Notes: a model not told the origin generated them from the letters alone. A DNA stretch of 64,000 nucleotides from Henckelia pumila (GCF_033568475.1 NC_133122.1:143599402-143663401); one strand, 5' to 3'; positions 1 to 12,386 are shown, numbered from the stretch's first letter. Translations and numbers: made by a program.

Positions 1-49
1 TTACAAGTACAACATAATATGATAAAAAATAAATAGATGAAACACTTGC

Positions 50-839
50 CTGTGGGATTTTAAGAGTAAATATATTATCTTTCAGAAAGCCTCCATCTTC
101 AATCTTGGCTACCTTTTCTGTACCAATTTCATTGTCTATGGCAATCAGTTGAGTACTATATGATTTCCTTGGTACCTCAACCTCAACACCTAGAAGTGAA
201 CCCTGTTAGCCAAATTAATATACCTCTTGAGAACAAAACAAACATTTTTCAGTCGAGGAAAAAAGTTGAGACCATTCTTCATGTCACTTTCATAGTAAAA
301 AAACAAACAAACAAATAAGAGGGAAAAACATAAAACCCACATCCGATAACGATAAATCAAAAGAAAAAGGCACGATTTTTCTTTATACCAAAAAACGAAA
401 AATAACTAGAACAAGAAGAAATAGCAAAACTTGGACTGAAAACTACCTGTTCGCCCATTGGGACAGCGACGCGGCAATCACAGCAGCGGTTTCCCATGAC
501 GCAATGCACGCGCCACGAGCCCGTTAGCGTCACAAAAGCCGTGTCCAGATAAGAATCCACCTCAAGCGAAACTCCACTCATCTGCAACGGAATCAAAGCC
601 GGGGGATCGCACCTCCCGTGCACGTGAGGCTGATAGCTCGGCATATCGGGATTATCAACGATCGCGGGATCGCCGATGACGGCGTAAATCATGGGAGATG
701 CAGGGAGGAAGGAGTTTCCGGCCGCCCTCTCCATGGCAGTGGGTGGTTTGGGCGGCGCCACCGCCCTGTCCTTGCCAAAGTATATCCGCTTGGAGAGGCG
801 CAGGCCATCCTCAACGGCGGCCTCGAAATCCTCGGCCAT
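50..839 (-). CDS. VIT/VWA-domain protein, exons 1-2 (3' part outside window)
   Basis: Exon 1 runs 839 to 447 and encodes 131 residues from the ATG at 839. Exon 2 runs 202 to 50 and encodes 51 residues. The reading frame is kept across a GT-AG intron at 446-203 (phase 0). The N-terminus (MAEDFEAAVEDGLRLSKRIY) and the segment around YQPHVHGRCDPPALIPLQM match the plant family annotated as inter-alpha-trypsin-inhibitor heavy-chain-like, such as Arabidopsis At1g19110. In that family a VIT domain precedes a von Willebrand A domain. Only the VIT part is visible here; the VWA part should continue left of base 1. The biochemical role of the family in plants is not established. Exon 2 ends in CAG followed by GCAAGT, so the next intron appears to be of the rarer GC-AG class. 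Family identity is from recognition of conserved blocks; exon borders are read from the sequence. Confidence 0.88.
203..446 (-). other. Intron 1 of the VIT/VWA gene
   Basis: Read on the minus strand it begins GTAGTT after the CAG codon at 447 and ends TAACAG before 202. It is AT-rich and 244 bases long. The open frame of exon 1 runs on into it to about 357 before a stop, which is not coding. Confidence 0.85.
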
Positions 840-1262
840 AGAGCTAAAGAGCGAGGGTGCACGAAAACTTGATAAAAATTTTTAAAAAAGTAAAATAAAA
901 ATGGGAAATTATTCTTCGATTCTGTGGTAAAGCGAAGTTTTTCTTGATTACAGTAGCCTCCTCCTCCTATTTCGAGTAAAGCAAAGCATACCTAATAAAT
1001 AATTAATGATGATTTATTTATTAATCAAAGGAAACAAATCGTTTAGGACAGAAAAGAAAAGGACGGCCATTGGAACGTTGGAGTGTGGACCCCATTCATA
1101 AACTAAAAGTCATAAAACATTTGACGTCACTTTCAAAATTATCCCAAAACTCCCTGCTGTGCGTTATCTGTCTGACCGACGAGTTAATTTTTCTTTTTTT
1201 TTTTCTTTCTTTTTTTAGAAAACAATTTTTTTTTGTTGAAAAAGTAGAAAACAATTCATTAA
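840..1262. other. Upstream region of the VIT/VWA gene
   Basis: This non-coding stretch lies upstream of the minus-strand start at 839. A CT-rich tract near 957-972 and poly-T runs near 1190-1230 are visible. I could not place a convincing TATA box, so the transcription start is undefined. Confidence 0.4.
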
Positions 1263-1592
1263 TCAAACAACAACCTTCTTCTTTACAAACATACCGAGGA
1301 AACTAGGACAAAATTCATCAAAAACAAAAGAGTCTCCTCTCACTAAACAAAAAGAAGCTAGAGCATGTGTTGTTTTATTAATTGAACGTCGACAATAGTG
1401 GATAGTAATATTCGAATTATGGTCAATGACTTGAGATACGAAAAACAGTATAGAGGCTTCTGAAACATGCTTACATGGATGATAGATTGTGTCAACAACC
1501 TTACAAACATCAGTCTCTAAAATGGCATTTGACCATTTATATTGTAATACCAAGGAAATATCTTATGATCTCAATGTCAATAGTTCTGCCAT
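1263..1592 (-). pseudogene. Degraded RNase H-like (RVT_3) fragment of a non-LTR retrotransposon
   Basis: Minus-strand translation from 1592 reads YMAELLTLRS, then a stop at 1565-1563, then continues in the same frame with WSNAILETD and, further on, IHYCRRSINKTTHALASF. This order (AEL..LR, n.ILEtD, then a basic patch with N-K-x-x-H-x-L-A) is the signature of the RNase H-like domain of plant LINE-type polyproteins and their domesticated relatives. There is no surrounding reverse transcriptase or endonuclease, so it is a relic. The frame after the internal stop remains open for 96 codons. An alternative is a fragment of a host RNase H-like gene of the same fold. Confidence 0.6.
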
Positions 1593-4500
1593 ATAAGAAT
1601 TAAGTTTCTCTTCAAACTTGAGTGCTTTCATGTGTGTTAAATTTAATATATAAAAAATGTTATTTTTTTACGTCATATGTATTATTTTTCATGATATATA
1701 CAAATTGAATCTAAATTTCTCACGAATATAGATTTGTAACACCAATGTCACAAAACAACGTCTCATAAGATACTTAATTTTAAAATTATATCGGTGTCTC
1801 CTCGCATGTATATATTAAAAAAATTTGTGTTGAATAAATTTTTAAAATCGAGAGATTGTATTAAAATTAATTTTTGAATTTTTAATATTTTGAGTTATAT
1901 GATTATTTAAGTTTTTTTTTTTTTGAAACCAGTATGATTATTTAAGTTAAAAATTCAAAACATAGATAAAAATATATAAAGATTTTGTTAACCTTGTGAA
2001 TGTACTAAAATGAATTATGATAATTTTCGTTAAAAAAATAGAATTGATAAAAGGTGAATTTCTGGATAATCAAAAAAATAGAACGTGAAGTTAGTAACTC
2101 TAGGTGTCTCAAACTCAATAATATCGATTGCCATTCAGGTAATCAACAAGAAAACAGTTTTATGCATGAAATCATAAAGTTAGGAAAAATATATTGAGTC
2201 TCTGATATATATATATATATATTTGGAAAGGTTAGTCTATGATATTATTAAAAGATGAAATTGCTGTTATTTTTACGAATTTAAAAACAAAAAAAAAAGT
2301 ATAGCAATTTACAAAATATTCTCATGTTTTTTTTTTTTTGAGTTAAAATTCATTTGGATATGTTTGTGCCAGTGTACCAAATATGATGCTGGAAATTAAT
2401 GTATTTTTTCAATTCTATTGGAATTGCTTTTTGTCAGATTTGACTACGTTTTTCCGTGCATTCAAAGACATTAAGATATTCCATTCGTTATCATTTCTCG
2501 AGAGCTAATTTTGCGATTAATGTACTTTCAAACTAGGAAAAGAATATTACTTACATACTTTTAAGTACATAAGAGGGTATTTGGCTAAACTTGTTAAAAA
2601 TAATTTGTTTGAATAAATTTATTTTAAAAAATTTGAAAATGTAGATGTGTTTTGTATATATGATCTTTTATTATTAAAATTGCCAAAAATGATATAATAT
2701 TATGAAAATAATATAATTAGTAATATATACACAAAAATAGTTTTAAAATTTATTATAAATGTTAAAATATATGAAAAAATAAAACTATTGTTATTTTAAT
2801 TTAGAAAAAAAATTGATAAATTATGTAAAAAAAATGAGCAAAGAGCATGGTAGGTATTTAATAAAATATATAAAGATAAATATCCGTGACACCGTCTCAT
2901 AGGAAATTTACTCATAAAATTTCATGTCTCGTAGGGTGTTTTAGGAACTTATAATAAGCTTTGATGTCTTATTTTGTAAAAATTATTAAAATATTTGGAT
3001 AAAATAATGTAATAGAAATTGAACATGTTGATGTGTTTAGTGTGTTTTAGGATCTTATAATAAGTTGTGATGTCTTATTTTGTAAAAATTATTAAAATAT
3101 TTGGATAAAATAATGTAATAGAAATTGAACATGTTGATGTGTTTAGTGTCGTAAGATCGATGAGAATGACAAAAATGACATAACATTCTAAAATAATAAG
3201 ATAATTTTTTTAAGATATTATTGATTAAATTAACAATTATAACTACAATTATATAATATTATTATCATGACTTATAATATTTTAATAATTATTATTATAA
3301 TAGTACTAGAATTATTATAATAAATATAGTAATAAATCTTTAATGAGAATAATTTTATTCTAATAATATAATTAGCGTAATGAATTATGTATATACACTA
3401 TTGCGTATAATTTACAATTTAAATGGATTTATAATAACTAATCATTATAATTAAATATTAATAATAAGATTTATTATTATTAATTGTAATATTAATAATA
3501 AAAAGTATAATTATTATTTGAAATTAACTTGTATGATATTATATATGTGAGGATAATTTGTTCGTAAATGATATACTTTGAGAAATATTTTGAAGTAAGT
3601 TGGAACAACATAAGTTACATAACTCTTTGTTTGTTTTGCTTTGCTTTGCCTTTTTTTTTAAAAAAAAAAAAAAAAAGTTTAGGGAGGGGATAACTTATTA
3701 TTTTTTGACCAAACTTTGTCCATTATGTTATTTATTATTATTGTCATTGTTTGTTTACAGACCAACAGAAATAATATTGTAGTACAATGTGGTGGATAAT
3801 CCGACGATGACACCAAAGTTTCATGTATTATTTCATTGTAAAATGCTTACAAACATTACTAAATTCCATTTCTACTCATTTTTTTGTCAATTGGGCATTA
3901 TTTATACTTTTATTGTTATTGTTATTGTATATAGCTGTTGAGTACAATAATTATTCATGTAAAGAAAAAAATCTAATCATGATACCTGGACTACCGTATA
4001 ATTTGAAAAGGCTATTACTTTTAGAAAAATGAGAAACACTAGACCTTGCAGCAACACTTCTTGATCTGTACAAAATTTGTAATCGTATCCATCTCTTTTG
4101 AGATTTCTGATATTTGAAATTGATTGTACTATTCTATATTTTAGCTTATGCTCAGTAGAAAGAACTTTTTCCAAGAAAACAAATAACAGAATTAAAGAAC
4201 TATTTTATGAGAAATGATCATGCTGATTCCTCCCCTTGTGACCGCTGATTTGCTTGTTTTCTCGTCTGATTACATATCAGGGGCAACAACAAATATGAGG
4301 ACTTCATCAAATTGTGCAAAATTTCATGAATCTAAATTTAAATTCGATTAAATAATTGAAGTCAAATGGAATTTATCAAGCTTGGGCTCGCCATTTAGCT
4401 TAAGCTCATTAACTTAGATCGCTAGCTCATTTCATATTTTTGTTCTATCAACAAGTTTAGATTCAAGAATAATGAACATCTATTGAATATCTGCAACATT

Positions 4501-4646
4501 AATATACTTATTTATACAGTACACGTCAAGATTTTAGCTTGTGTCTTTTCATTTAACACTGTAGGTACCAAAGAATAAGCCAGAATGAAATAATGTTCAA
4601 CCATAAAAGGCGAACGTGATTTACGCAACTATTAGCTTCGTGAGAA
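1593..4646. other. AT-rich intergenic DNA
   Basis: I see no gene in this stretch between the RNase H relic and the TBL stop codon. It holds poly-A/T runs, a short (TA)n near 2206-2221, a 106-bp tandem duplication (listed separately) and a very AT-rich block around 3200-3500 built of TAAT/ATTATT words. The short open frames here have AT-biased, low-complexity translations. Confidence 0.6.
2936..3149. repeat. 106-bp tandem duplication, two copies
   Basis: The segment starting GTGTTTTAGGAACTTATAAT at 2936 recurs at 3042 (GTGTTTTAGGATCTTATAAT). The copies are near-identical apart from a few substitutions near the start, so this looks like a recent local duplication in non-coding DNA. Confidence 0.9.
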
Positions 4647-7600
4647 CTAGAGTTGCGCAAATAAAATATCATTCCATGTATCTGGAATACCAGGCAAGCA
4701 CCAGTGCAAGCAATCCTGCACCCCAGTTGTCGGTCTAATGCTGTAACGAGATATGTGACCTTCGTCTCTCAGCTGGGATAGAGCCGTGATGTCCAGAAGC
4801 TTAACTTCGGTTCCATTTACTGCCCCTGCTGCGATTCCATCACTGGAATAATCTTGTACCACCTCCTTTCCGTGTGACAGTGGAGTGATATTGTCACAAG
4901 TTCCCCCAGTGTTCCAGTCTCCATTGGCAAAATGCCTGGGTGATATAGAACGCAAAAATACTTTCAAACCTGGATATTTTGGGAGCTGTGTATTCACCCA
5001 TTTGACAATACTATATACAGTAAAATTTTTTGCATCCATAGTATCTGTGAGTCCCATGCTGGTCTTCGGGATGCCCCCGACGTGCATGACCCAGCGATTA
5101 GCCTTCAGCTTGTCTTTGTTCCAATGGTGTCCCGTATTCAGAACAAGAACGTCAAATTTGTGAAGAAAATTACGCAAAAATGCAGGGGGTCGATCCAGAT
5201 GCATGGCGATATCAGTGGTAGAGTTGGATGGGTCGATGGGTACTAGGTCACAGAGACTTGCTGACCAGTAGTAAAGGATGGTGGTATTAGTACTGGGGAA
5301 TCGATAAACCCATCCATCTGGTCTGATGGCACCGCGGGCTTTTACAAGACCGTACTCGTACCCGACATTGAGAACATCAGGTCTTTTTTCACCACTCGTC
5401 ACCATGCACATGAGCGACTGGAACTGTTGTCGACCTAGTGAGTCCCCGACAAAAGCCAGAGTTTTATTACTCATTCTGTGTACAACAGAAGCATTCAACT
5501 ATTATATTAAAAAGTTAACGAAATGCAACATGCAGCAAGTAAACAATTGATTTAGCAGTACATTAAAAAGAGAAAATCTCCAAATGAACATTTGTTTTAA
5601 AAGAAAAATGAAAATACCAGCAATTTATTTAAACGATACATAGGTCTAGGTTAAACTTTGCAGATAAAAGGTTGTGTATTCCATTATAGCCAAATTCTGA
5701 AGGGCAACTAATATAATTGTGCCAAACTCTTCTTGGCTGATCGTCACTGCCTTCTCTGATAAGTGGCCAGAAGGAGCCGAGTTCGAATTCCTCACCCGAC
5801 TTATCAAGAAAAAATAGTAATATTCAATGGAAAAGTATACTTGAAGTTTAAGATTATAAAATTGTAATTTTGATCACCTGCACCTAGGGTGCAGGATTTT
5901 TCGTGTTCGACCACTAAAACCCGGTACCGGGTTTTAAAAATAATTCTTACACAACCACAATCATTTGATCTAGACTGCCGATAAAAAGCATGACGAGAAA
6001 AATTCATGCTTGATGTAAACTTTCGTGATGTCAAGTTTCGGTGAACTGATACCAATCTATGTAAAGGATGAAAGTATACCTTGTCAGGAACTTGGAAGCT
6101 GTGAATGGCTCAGCACCACATCCATTGGGTTGCCACCGTAGTTTTTCATACTCGAAGTCTTTGCGTTGCATCAAGCGACAAGCCCACATTGGCGACAACC
6201 ATTGCTTACAGTCAGAGCCAGAGTACAATGGCCAGCTATCATCAAAGACCCATTTACCTTTGGCATAATTATAATCTGAAAAATATTAAAATGTGAGGAA
6301 CCCAAATATTTTTCCTCCATAATATGGAACCCATTGTTTCATGTTAAATAAAAATAAATAAATATTGCTCATGGTAGGTAATGAGAAAAAGAAAAAGACA
6401 AGGGAGTGGTCGAACTTCATCTAGGAATTATAGCATTTTAGCTTTTGTATGATAAGAAGTACTAAGGTATGCATTCCTTAGTGCACTAACATACACAAGC
6501 ACTCGAACCCCTTGTTCTAGAACTTGGTCTACAAACCTTTTTTGCAGTAGCAGAGAATAAGTTTCTGGTTTGCTTTCTTTTGACAGATGATTCATAGTTT
6601 CAGGTTCCTCTAGTGTTACCAGGAAACTTTATGTCAATTTCATCTACTCATTTTCTCTAGTAAATTGTCCTTTTCATTATTTCTCCTCAAAATGGTTTTG
6701 GTCTTGTTCTTTTTCGAACGCTAGAAAGATCTCTGCCCCGACAGGATAATTAAAAGGTGTGAAAACAACGAAAATCAACATCTTTTTCTGCAAGACCAAC
6801 TTCAGAGCACATACCAACTATCCTTGTAAGCCATGGAAGTCTGTCAGCATTAGAAAACTTTAGTAGATTCAGATCTTGCAAATATAGGCCAAAGCATTGG
6901 ATTTCAATCATCCATCCACATTACTGACGAAGGAATTCATTAGTCGCCGGAACACTTTCACTCTTTATCAGAATTATGGCAAAACAGAGATATATTCCCA
7001 ATGTGACATCGAAATGTCTGAAAGATGAGATCACTGACAGTTAAATATTAAAAATGATCAAATCTTTGTCTTTCTACAGGGGTTTTAATAAAAGATTTGG
7101 ATGAAATTCGAAGAGTTAAAGTATTCTTGGAAAGAAAAAATTTCAAAACTTGAATGAAATGTTCTCTGATGTGAGATAGAATGACAGAAAAAAGAAAGTT
7201 TCCCTTATTGTTTAAAACATTATTCTAGAAGCAGCATCACAAAGTTCTGCCTTACAAGAAAACAAAGTGAAGGAGGGAACTCCATAAAGTCTGAGTAGCA
7301 AGGACCATAAAGTCCATTGTGATTTGTGAACACTGAAAAAACTAATCACACTCACGACAATTGCTCGAAATTACATGGAAAGCGAAAAGATTGGAAATAT
7401 CATAAAAATAATCTAACAGGAGGTCAGTAACCTTGGCAAGAAGAAATGAGACGGTCTCTAGCTCACTCGCCACGAAAATTTTCACTCATGGCTACGAATG
7501 AAAGTACTGGAAGCAGATGATAAAATACAATGTCTCAACTAAGCACGGAGTCAGGGCAAGGAGGAGTAAGGCAATTACTGGATTAAAAGTTAAACAACAA

Positions 7601-7916
7601 AAAAGCTGCAGATACAGAGCATACTGATAAGGTCTGACGAAAATCCAAACACTTTCAATCATCCATAAATCATATTCAAAACAAGCTCATCAAAAAGTGA
7701 CATTCTCTTAAAATGGAATGTGAATCGGATCAAGATAGTGAATAACGACAAACCTTGATTTAGTTGCGAAATACACGTCTGGGATGAAATTAGATAAGAG
7801 AGAAATGTGGTCTTTGTCCATGTCAATACAAGCACCGTTGCCGATACTAAACAAATGAGGACGAGGATGAGGACGAACTGTGAAACCTTGATTCCACGAA
7901 TGCCTTCCTTCATCAT
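4647..7916 (-). CDS. TRICHOME BIREFRINGENCE-LIKE (TBL) polysaccharide O-acetyltransferase-family protein, TBL14/15/16-like
   Basis: Three exons: 7916-7754, 6275-6080 and 5475-4647, with phase 1 and phase 2 GT-AG introns that rejoin in frame to a protein of about 395 residues, close to the family size. Residues about 9-30 form a single hydrophobic signal-anchor, as expected for a type II Golgi protein. Exon 2 carries the PMR5N part ([31 protein letters not shown]). Exon 3 carries the GDS motif (G130-D131-S132 in GDSLGRQQ) and the C-terminal DxxH motif (D374-C-L-H377 in DCLHWCLPG), the two catalytic signatures of TBL proteins. Family knowledge: TBLs acetylate cell-wall polymers such as xylan, mannan or pectin; the substrate here cannot be read. 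The start is the first of two adjacent ATGs (7916 and 7913). Exon 1 is placed by its anchor and by phase. The residue aligned with the first PMR5N cysteine is tyrosine. A 5'-UTR intron with donor near 8649 is possible but unproven. Confidence 0.88.
5476..6079 (-). other. Intron 2 of the TBL gene, with two palindromes
   Basis: The donor is AAG|GTATAC at 6080/6079 and the acceptor is TACACAG at 5476. Inside it lie a stem CCTGCACC-TAG-GGTGCAGG at 5877-5895 and a perfect 20-bp palindrome AAAACCCGGTACCGGGTTTT at 5916-5935. A tRNA B-box-like GAGTTCGAATTC near 5779 hints at an old SINE, but no A box, tail or TSD was established. Confidence 0.6.
6276..7753 (-). other. Intron 1 of the TBL gene
   Basis: It separates the membrane-anchor exon from the PMR5N exon. 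The donor is CAAG|GTTTGT at 7754/7753 and the acceptor is TTTTCAG ending at 6276. The interior of about 1.5 kb shows no further open exon that I can support. Confidence 0.6.
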
Positions 7917-9235
7917 TAAGAACTTCGAGGTAACATACTTAAGATTATCCAAAAATCAAGATTCTTGCATCTTTACTAGAGTAAAATCTGTAGAATATGG
8001 AAATCATCAAAAACATTCCACAATGATCATGATCATACTTGAAGTTTCAATCCGCTTCAACTTGAATGCTCAATTTCTAGAACTTTCTACCACAGGAACG
8101 TATTTAGAAAACTTAAAGCATAAAAGAAACAAATGCAGTAGCACAATCAATCATCTCCGAGAAGGGACCTCGTACAAGGTAAAATATAATAATTTCATAA
8201 ACAACAAACAAGAGGAAGAAACACCAAGCTCTGCCATCGTCAGCATCAGTGGCCTCCAATCATCAAGTAACAAGTAATGCCCTCTAGCTCAGTTCAGTTT
8301 ATCCCCAAAATATACTTCTGTAATTTCAGGCATGCACGAAATGAAATGATACGACATATAGCTTCATTCAATTCAACTTAACCCCAACAATTCACGCAAA
8401 AGATTCACACTCACAAAAATAAAAGAAATCACGTTTCCTACCTACTGTCTATTCATTCCAATTTCATGACATCGTGAAAAGCATAGTTAAGTACGACGGA
8501 TTACTCCCCTACACTTGGATTCCAGAAACAACAAGATCAAGCAAGCAAATCGAAACAAACACTTTCAACACAGATACACATAGAAATTGGTGATCAAAAA
8601 ACACCCAGAAACAACATAAAATGCGAACAAACACAAAGAGAGGATTACCATAACAGCGGATTCATAAAACTCGGATGAATCAAATCCAAAGCGAACTCGG
8701 CATTCTGAGGCAACATTACTCGAAAGATTGCGTTTCAATTATAGCTGCAGCAGCTGGAGATCGGGGTATGTGTACGGCGGAGAATAGAAAAGTTTGGAAT
8801 CAAATCAGATCTATGAGGCCGCAATGCATTCATTTCAACTCTTTTTTTAATTTTTTTCCTAATTAAATTTATTTTAGTTTAAGATGTTGCAATTTACATA
8901 CTACCGAGTCTGGCGCTGAGACATCTCCCATTGTAATAAATTCTCATTAATTTGTAAAAATCATAGATTTTAATTTATATGAAAAATAATATTTTTTCAT
9001 GCACTAAATTAAATTGGATATCTGATATGTTTTTTTTTTTTTGAGAAAGAAAAAATTAATGATCTCCTGGTTATATGAAATAACAATGAATATCATTTTA
9101 ATTATAAAGTTACATATCTTTTACAATTTCATTAATGTTGTATAAATTAGTCTGTTATTATATTAAAAAAATATTAGGTTATGTTTGAACAAGTACTTTA
9201 AAACTATTTTAGTGTTTTATACGTGAAAAACTTAA
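7917..9235. other. 5' region of the TBL gene and spacer
   Basis: Non-coding. A stretch around 8650-8800, read on the minus strand, is less AT-rich and ends with GTTATG|GTAATC, which could be a 5'-UTR exon of the TBL gene. I see nothing convincing from 8870 to 9235 beyond poly-T runs. Confidence 0.35.
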
Positions 9236-10320
9236 GATACAGATCCTTCGCAACCCGTGTTGTAGCCATCAAACGTTGATGGCTTTTCTTCCTTTTCTTT
9301 TTCTTTTTTTTTAAACACAGTTTTCTCTTTTTATTTGGATTTTTTTGGTAAAAACATAAGTTATAAATTTTAATTTGTTAAATTCATTAATTAAAACAAA
9401 TCAAAAATGATAATAATTAATTTCGATAGATTAACATTTTTTATGTATAATTAGTATCGATTGAACCGAAGTTTAGACAAAAATAATAATTCTTGTATAT
9501 CCAAATTTTTTATATTTATAACTTGCATATGTATTATATTGAAATTTCGAAAGTATACGTAGTTCTATATCGAAAAACAAACTTACATATTATTAAAATT
9601 ATAAATATATTGTTTAAAAATATTATATATTTTTTTGTATTTTTGTATGTACCAAAATTTTAAATTTGATACACTTATCATAACGAATTGTAAACTTATA
9701 AAAATATTATTATTAATATAACAATATTTGATTTTAAAAATATTTTATTAAATTTATTTTAAATTTAACTTTTAAGTTAAAATAGTAATTAATTTCGTAT
9801 ATACCGAATTTTTCGATACGAAAATCGTTTTAGCATATAATAATTTACCGAAACAATATATATAAACAAAAATATATAATATTTTTAAATAATAAATTTA
9901 TAAATTTTTAAAATATTTAATTTTTCAGTTTAAATTACATACATCGATATTGAACCAAAATTTCTGTATAATCGATATATTAACTATGCGTGTTAAAATT
10001 TGATATATCGAGACTAATTATTGTTTCTATTCATTTTATTGGAATTAATTAATTCAAGAAACTAAAATTTGGAACACATAGTTTTTAAAAATCAAATTAA
10101 ATAAAAACAATTTTTTTCTAAAAAAATTAGGAAAAAGGGGGAAGGAAGCCACCGAACGAAAACCAAAAATTTTTAACCAAAAAACCAAAATTAAAATTAA
10201 AGAGAAAATTTGAAAAAAGAAAAAAATCCAAAAACAAGTAGAAAAAAAATAATTAAAAAAGAAAAGAAAAGAAAAGGAAGAGCGTTTGATGGCCACAGCA
10301 CGGGGTGCATCCGCAACCCT
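9236..10320. mobile_element. Mutator-like or foldback-type non-autonomous element
   Basis: The ends are inverted: the left arm has CCCGTGTTGTAGCCATCAAA followed by a CTTCCTTTTC tract. The reverse complement of the right arm has CCCGTGCTGTGGCCATCAAA followed by the same kind of pyrimidine tract. The 9 bases on each side are AAAACTTAA (9227-9235) and AAAATTTAA (10321-10329), 8 of 9 identical, which suits a Mutator-type 9-bp duplication. The interior of about 1 kb is AT-rich and non-coding. The outermost few bases of the arms match poorly, so the exact ends are uncertain. Confidence 0.5.
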
Positions 10321-10329
10321 AAAATTTAA

Positions 10330-11345
10330 CATATGTGTTTGGACAAGATTTTTGTAAAATATTTTTTAAAAATGTTCTCTAAGTATAGTTTTTCATACAT
10401 ATATTTATTTTTAAAAAACTTTTGAAACATTTTTTTAAAAAATTAATAAAATCGTTTTCAAAAATTGGTCGGAACGAAACCCTAGAATACTTAGAAATTA
10501 ACCATAATATTATATTTAAAAAATCATTTTATTTAATTTTTTTTAATATATTAACAAGAGATTAGAAGAATCCACGGTTGGAGCTCTTTCGAGCTCACTT
10601 CTTTGTCAGATAAAGGGCACTCTTGAAATCAAAAGCATCATTTAGTTTCTTTTATTTTTTTATTTATTATTTATAAATATTTAAAATAATATTACCCTTT
10701 TTTTCATTTCCTTTTTTCCTTATTCAGAATGTTTCATTATTTTTAATTTTTAATTGTATTATTTTTATTTATTAAATATGATGTATTTTATCATTGTAAA
10801 TTTTTATTTTTTAATTATTAAATATTTTGTATTTAAGTCTTTGACCATTAAATATTGTGTACTCCTTGTTTTGAGTTCGGTATATTTTCAATAATTTTTT
10901 AAATATGTATATATATAAATTTCAACTAATAAAAATTATATTTATTTTTTAATTTAGTATAATTAATTAATACTAAAAATACATACACGATAAATTAATG
11001 GTGGGTCCTATTAAATAATAATTGGGATATCTATCACTATTATAAAGCAAGAGAATGTTATAATAACTATCTTTGGTATTTTAAGTGAACTTTCAAAAAT
11101 AACCCTACACCTAATAAAGTAATTTTTAAAAATCAAATGTGCAATTCAATAATTTAAATATTTTTAGATTATTTTCAGATTTTGAAGGTAACTCCCACCG
11201 TTTATTAAATTGTTTGAGTTTGTTTTTTTAAAATAATAATAATAATAATAATAAATATTACATATATTTTATCTTCTAAAATAGTACTTTAAAAATACAT
11301 ACATTAACAAAACACACGTATTGCGTGTGTAACTAACTAGTTTGA
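10330..11345. other. AT-rich spacer
   Basis: No gene is visible. It contains an (AAT)n microsatellite at about 11232-11254 and assorted poly-A/T tracts. Confidence 0.6.
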
Positions 11346-11353
11346 ATTGAGCG

Positions 11354-11683
11354 TAGGGGTGCAAACGAACCGAGCTACTTGTGAGTAGATCGGTCAAAAC
11401 TCGACTCGAGCTCGGTTTGACTGAGCTCGAGCTCGAGTAGCTCGAACATACATCAAGCTTGAGCTTTCAATATATATAATATTTTATTTATTTATTCATA
11501 TATTATTTATATATATTTATTTTATTTTTTTTCGAGCTAGTGTAACTCGAATTATAGTCGAGCTCGAGCTCGAGTACGAAATTAATTACTCGATCGAGCT
11601 CGAGCTCAAGTTCGAGTAGTAAAATATGAGTCGAGCTCGAGCTCGAATAGTATAATGCTCGGCTCGACTCGATTGCACTCCTA
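11354..11683. mobile_element. 330-bp non-autonomous hAT element (MITE)
   Basis: The element is bounded by a perfect 8-bp TSD ATTGAGCG (11346-11353 and 11684-11691), the length typical of hAT elements. Terminal inverted repeats begin TAGGGGTGCAAACGAACCGA on the left and TAGGAGTGCAATCGAGTCGA on the right arm, about 18 of 22 matching. Sub-terminal DNA is filled with repeated GAGCTCGAGC words on both sides of an AT-rich core. There is no transposase. Confidence 0.9.
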
Positions 11684-11691
11684 ATTGAGCG

Positions 11692-12378
11692 TGAGGTCCA
11701 TAAAAGAGTTGTTTGAGATTTTATTATAGTGGAAAGTTGAATGAAGTTTTCTGGTTTTTGACATGACGTTGATGTGATGGAGTGGGAGGCCACAAAAGAG
11801 TAGTGGTGATGTGTATTTTAGCATTGTAGATGTTCATGTTCTAAGAGCATAAAAAAATTTCTTCAGAAAAAAAAAGAGCATAAAAAAAATATTGGACAGC
11901 AACTTAAATAAAGTAGAGTATTGAATATGTAAACTTGTAGGGGTCCAAGTGCAAGTAAAAACTCCGAAGTCCGAAGCATTACAGAGATTTTTTAGTCATA
12001 TCATAATTTTGGATAATGAACCCCAAAACTTTTACAACTGAATGAACTGATGAGAAAAATCAGAGACACGTTCAACTAATTTGAATTTAGAAAAGAAAAA
12101 AGAATATATTCAAATTTTAAGAAATATAATAGCAATTATTTTTGTAATTTTATAAACTATTAGTATGATATAAATATGGTGTGTTTATGCAACAGAAAAT
12201 TTATTTCACAGACTCGTGAAATGCTTACGAAATACTGCTATCACTTTCATTTTGTAAATACTTATATGAATTTAATTTCTTTTAATTGGCCACTGAACTT
12301 CCAGATCTGAATCATTTTTTTTTTGTTTTGATGTATTTTACTTTTTCGAGCCATGTCTTGTTCGATCTTCATTGATTA
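11692..12378. other. AT-rich spacer
   Basis: No gene, RNA gene or repeat structure that I can support lies between the two hAT elements. Confidence 0.5.
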
Positions 12379-12386
12379 ACCTCAGC

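Noticed and set aside
7807..8277. 156-codon plus-strand open frame opposite TBL exon 1
   Set aside because: It starts at a non-ATG codon, lies antisense to the anchor exon, and its translation resembles no family; a shadow frame.
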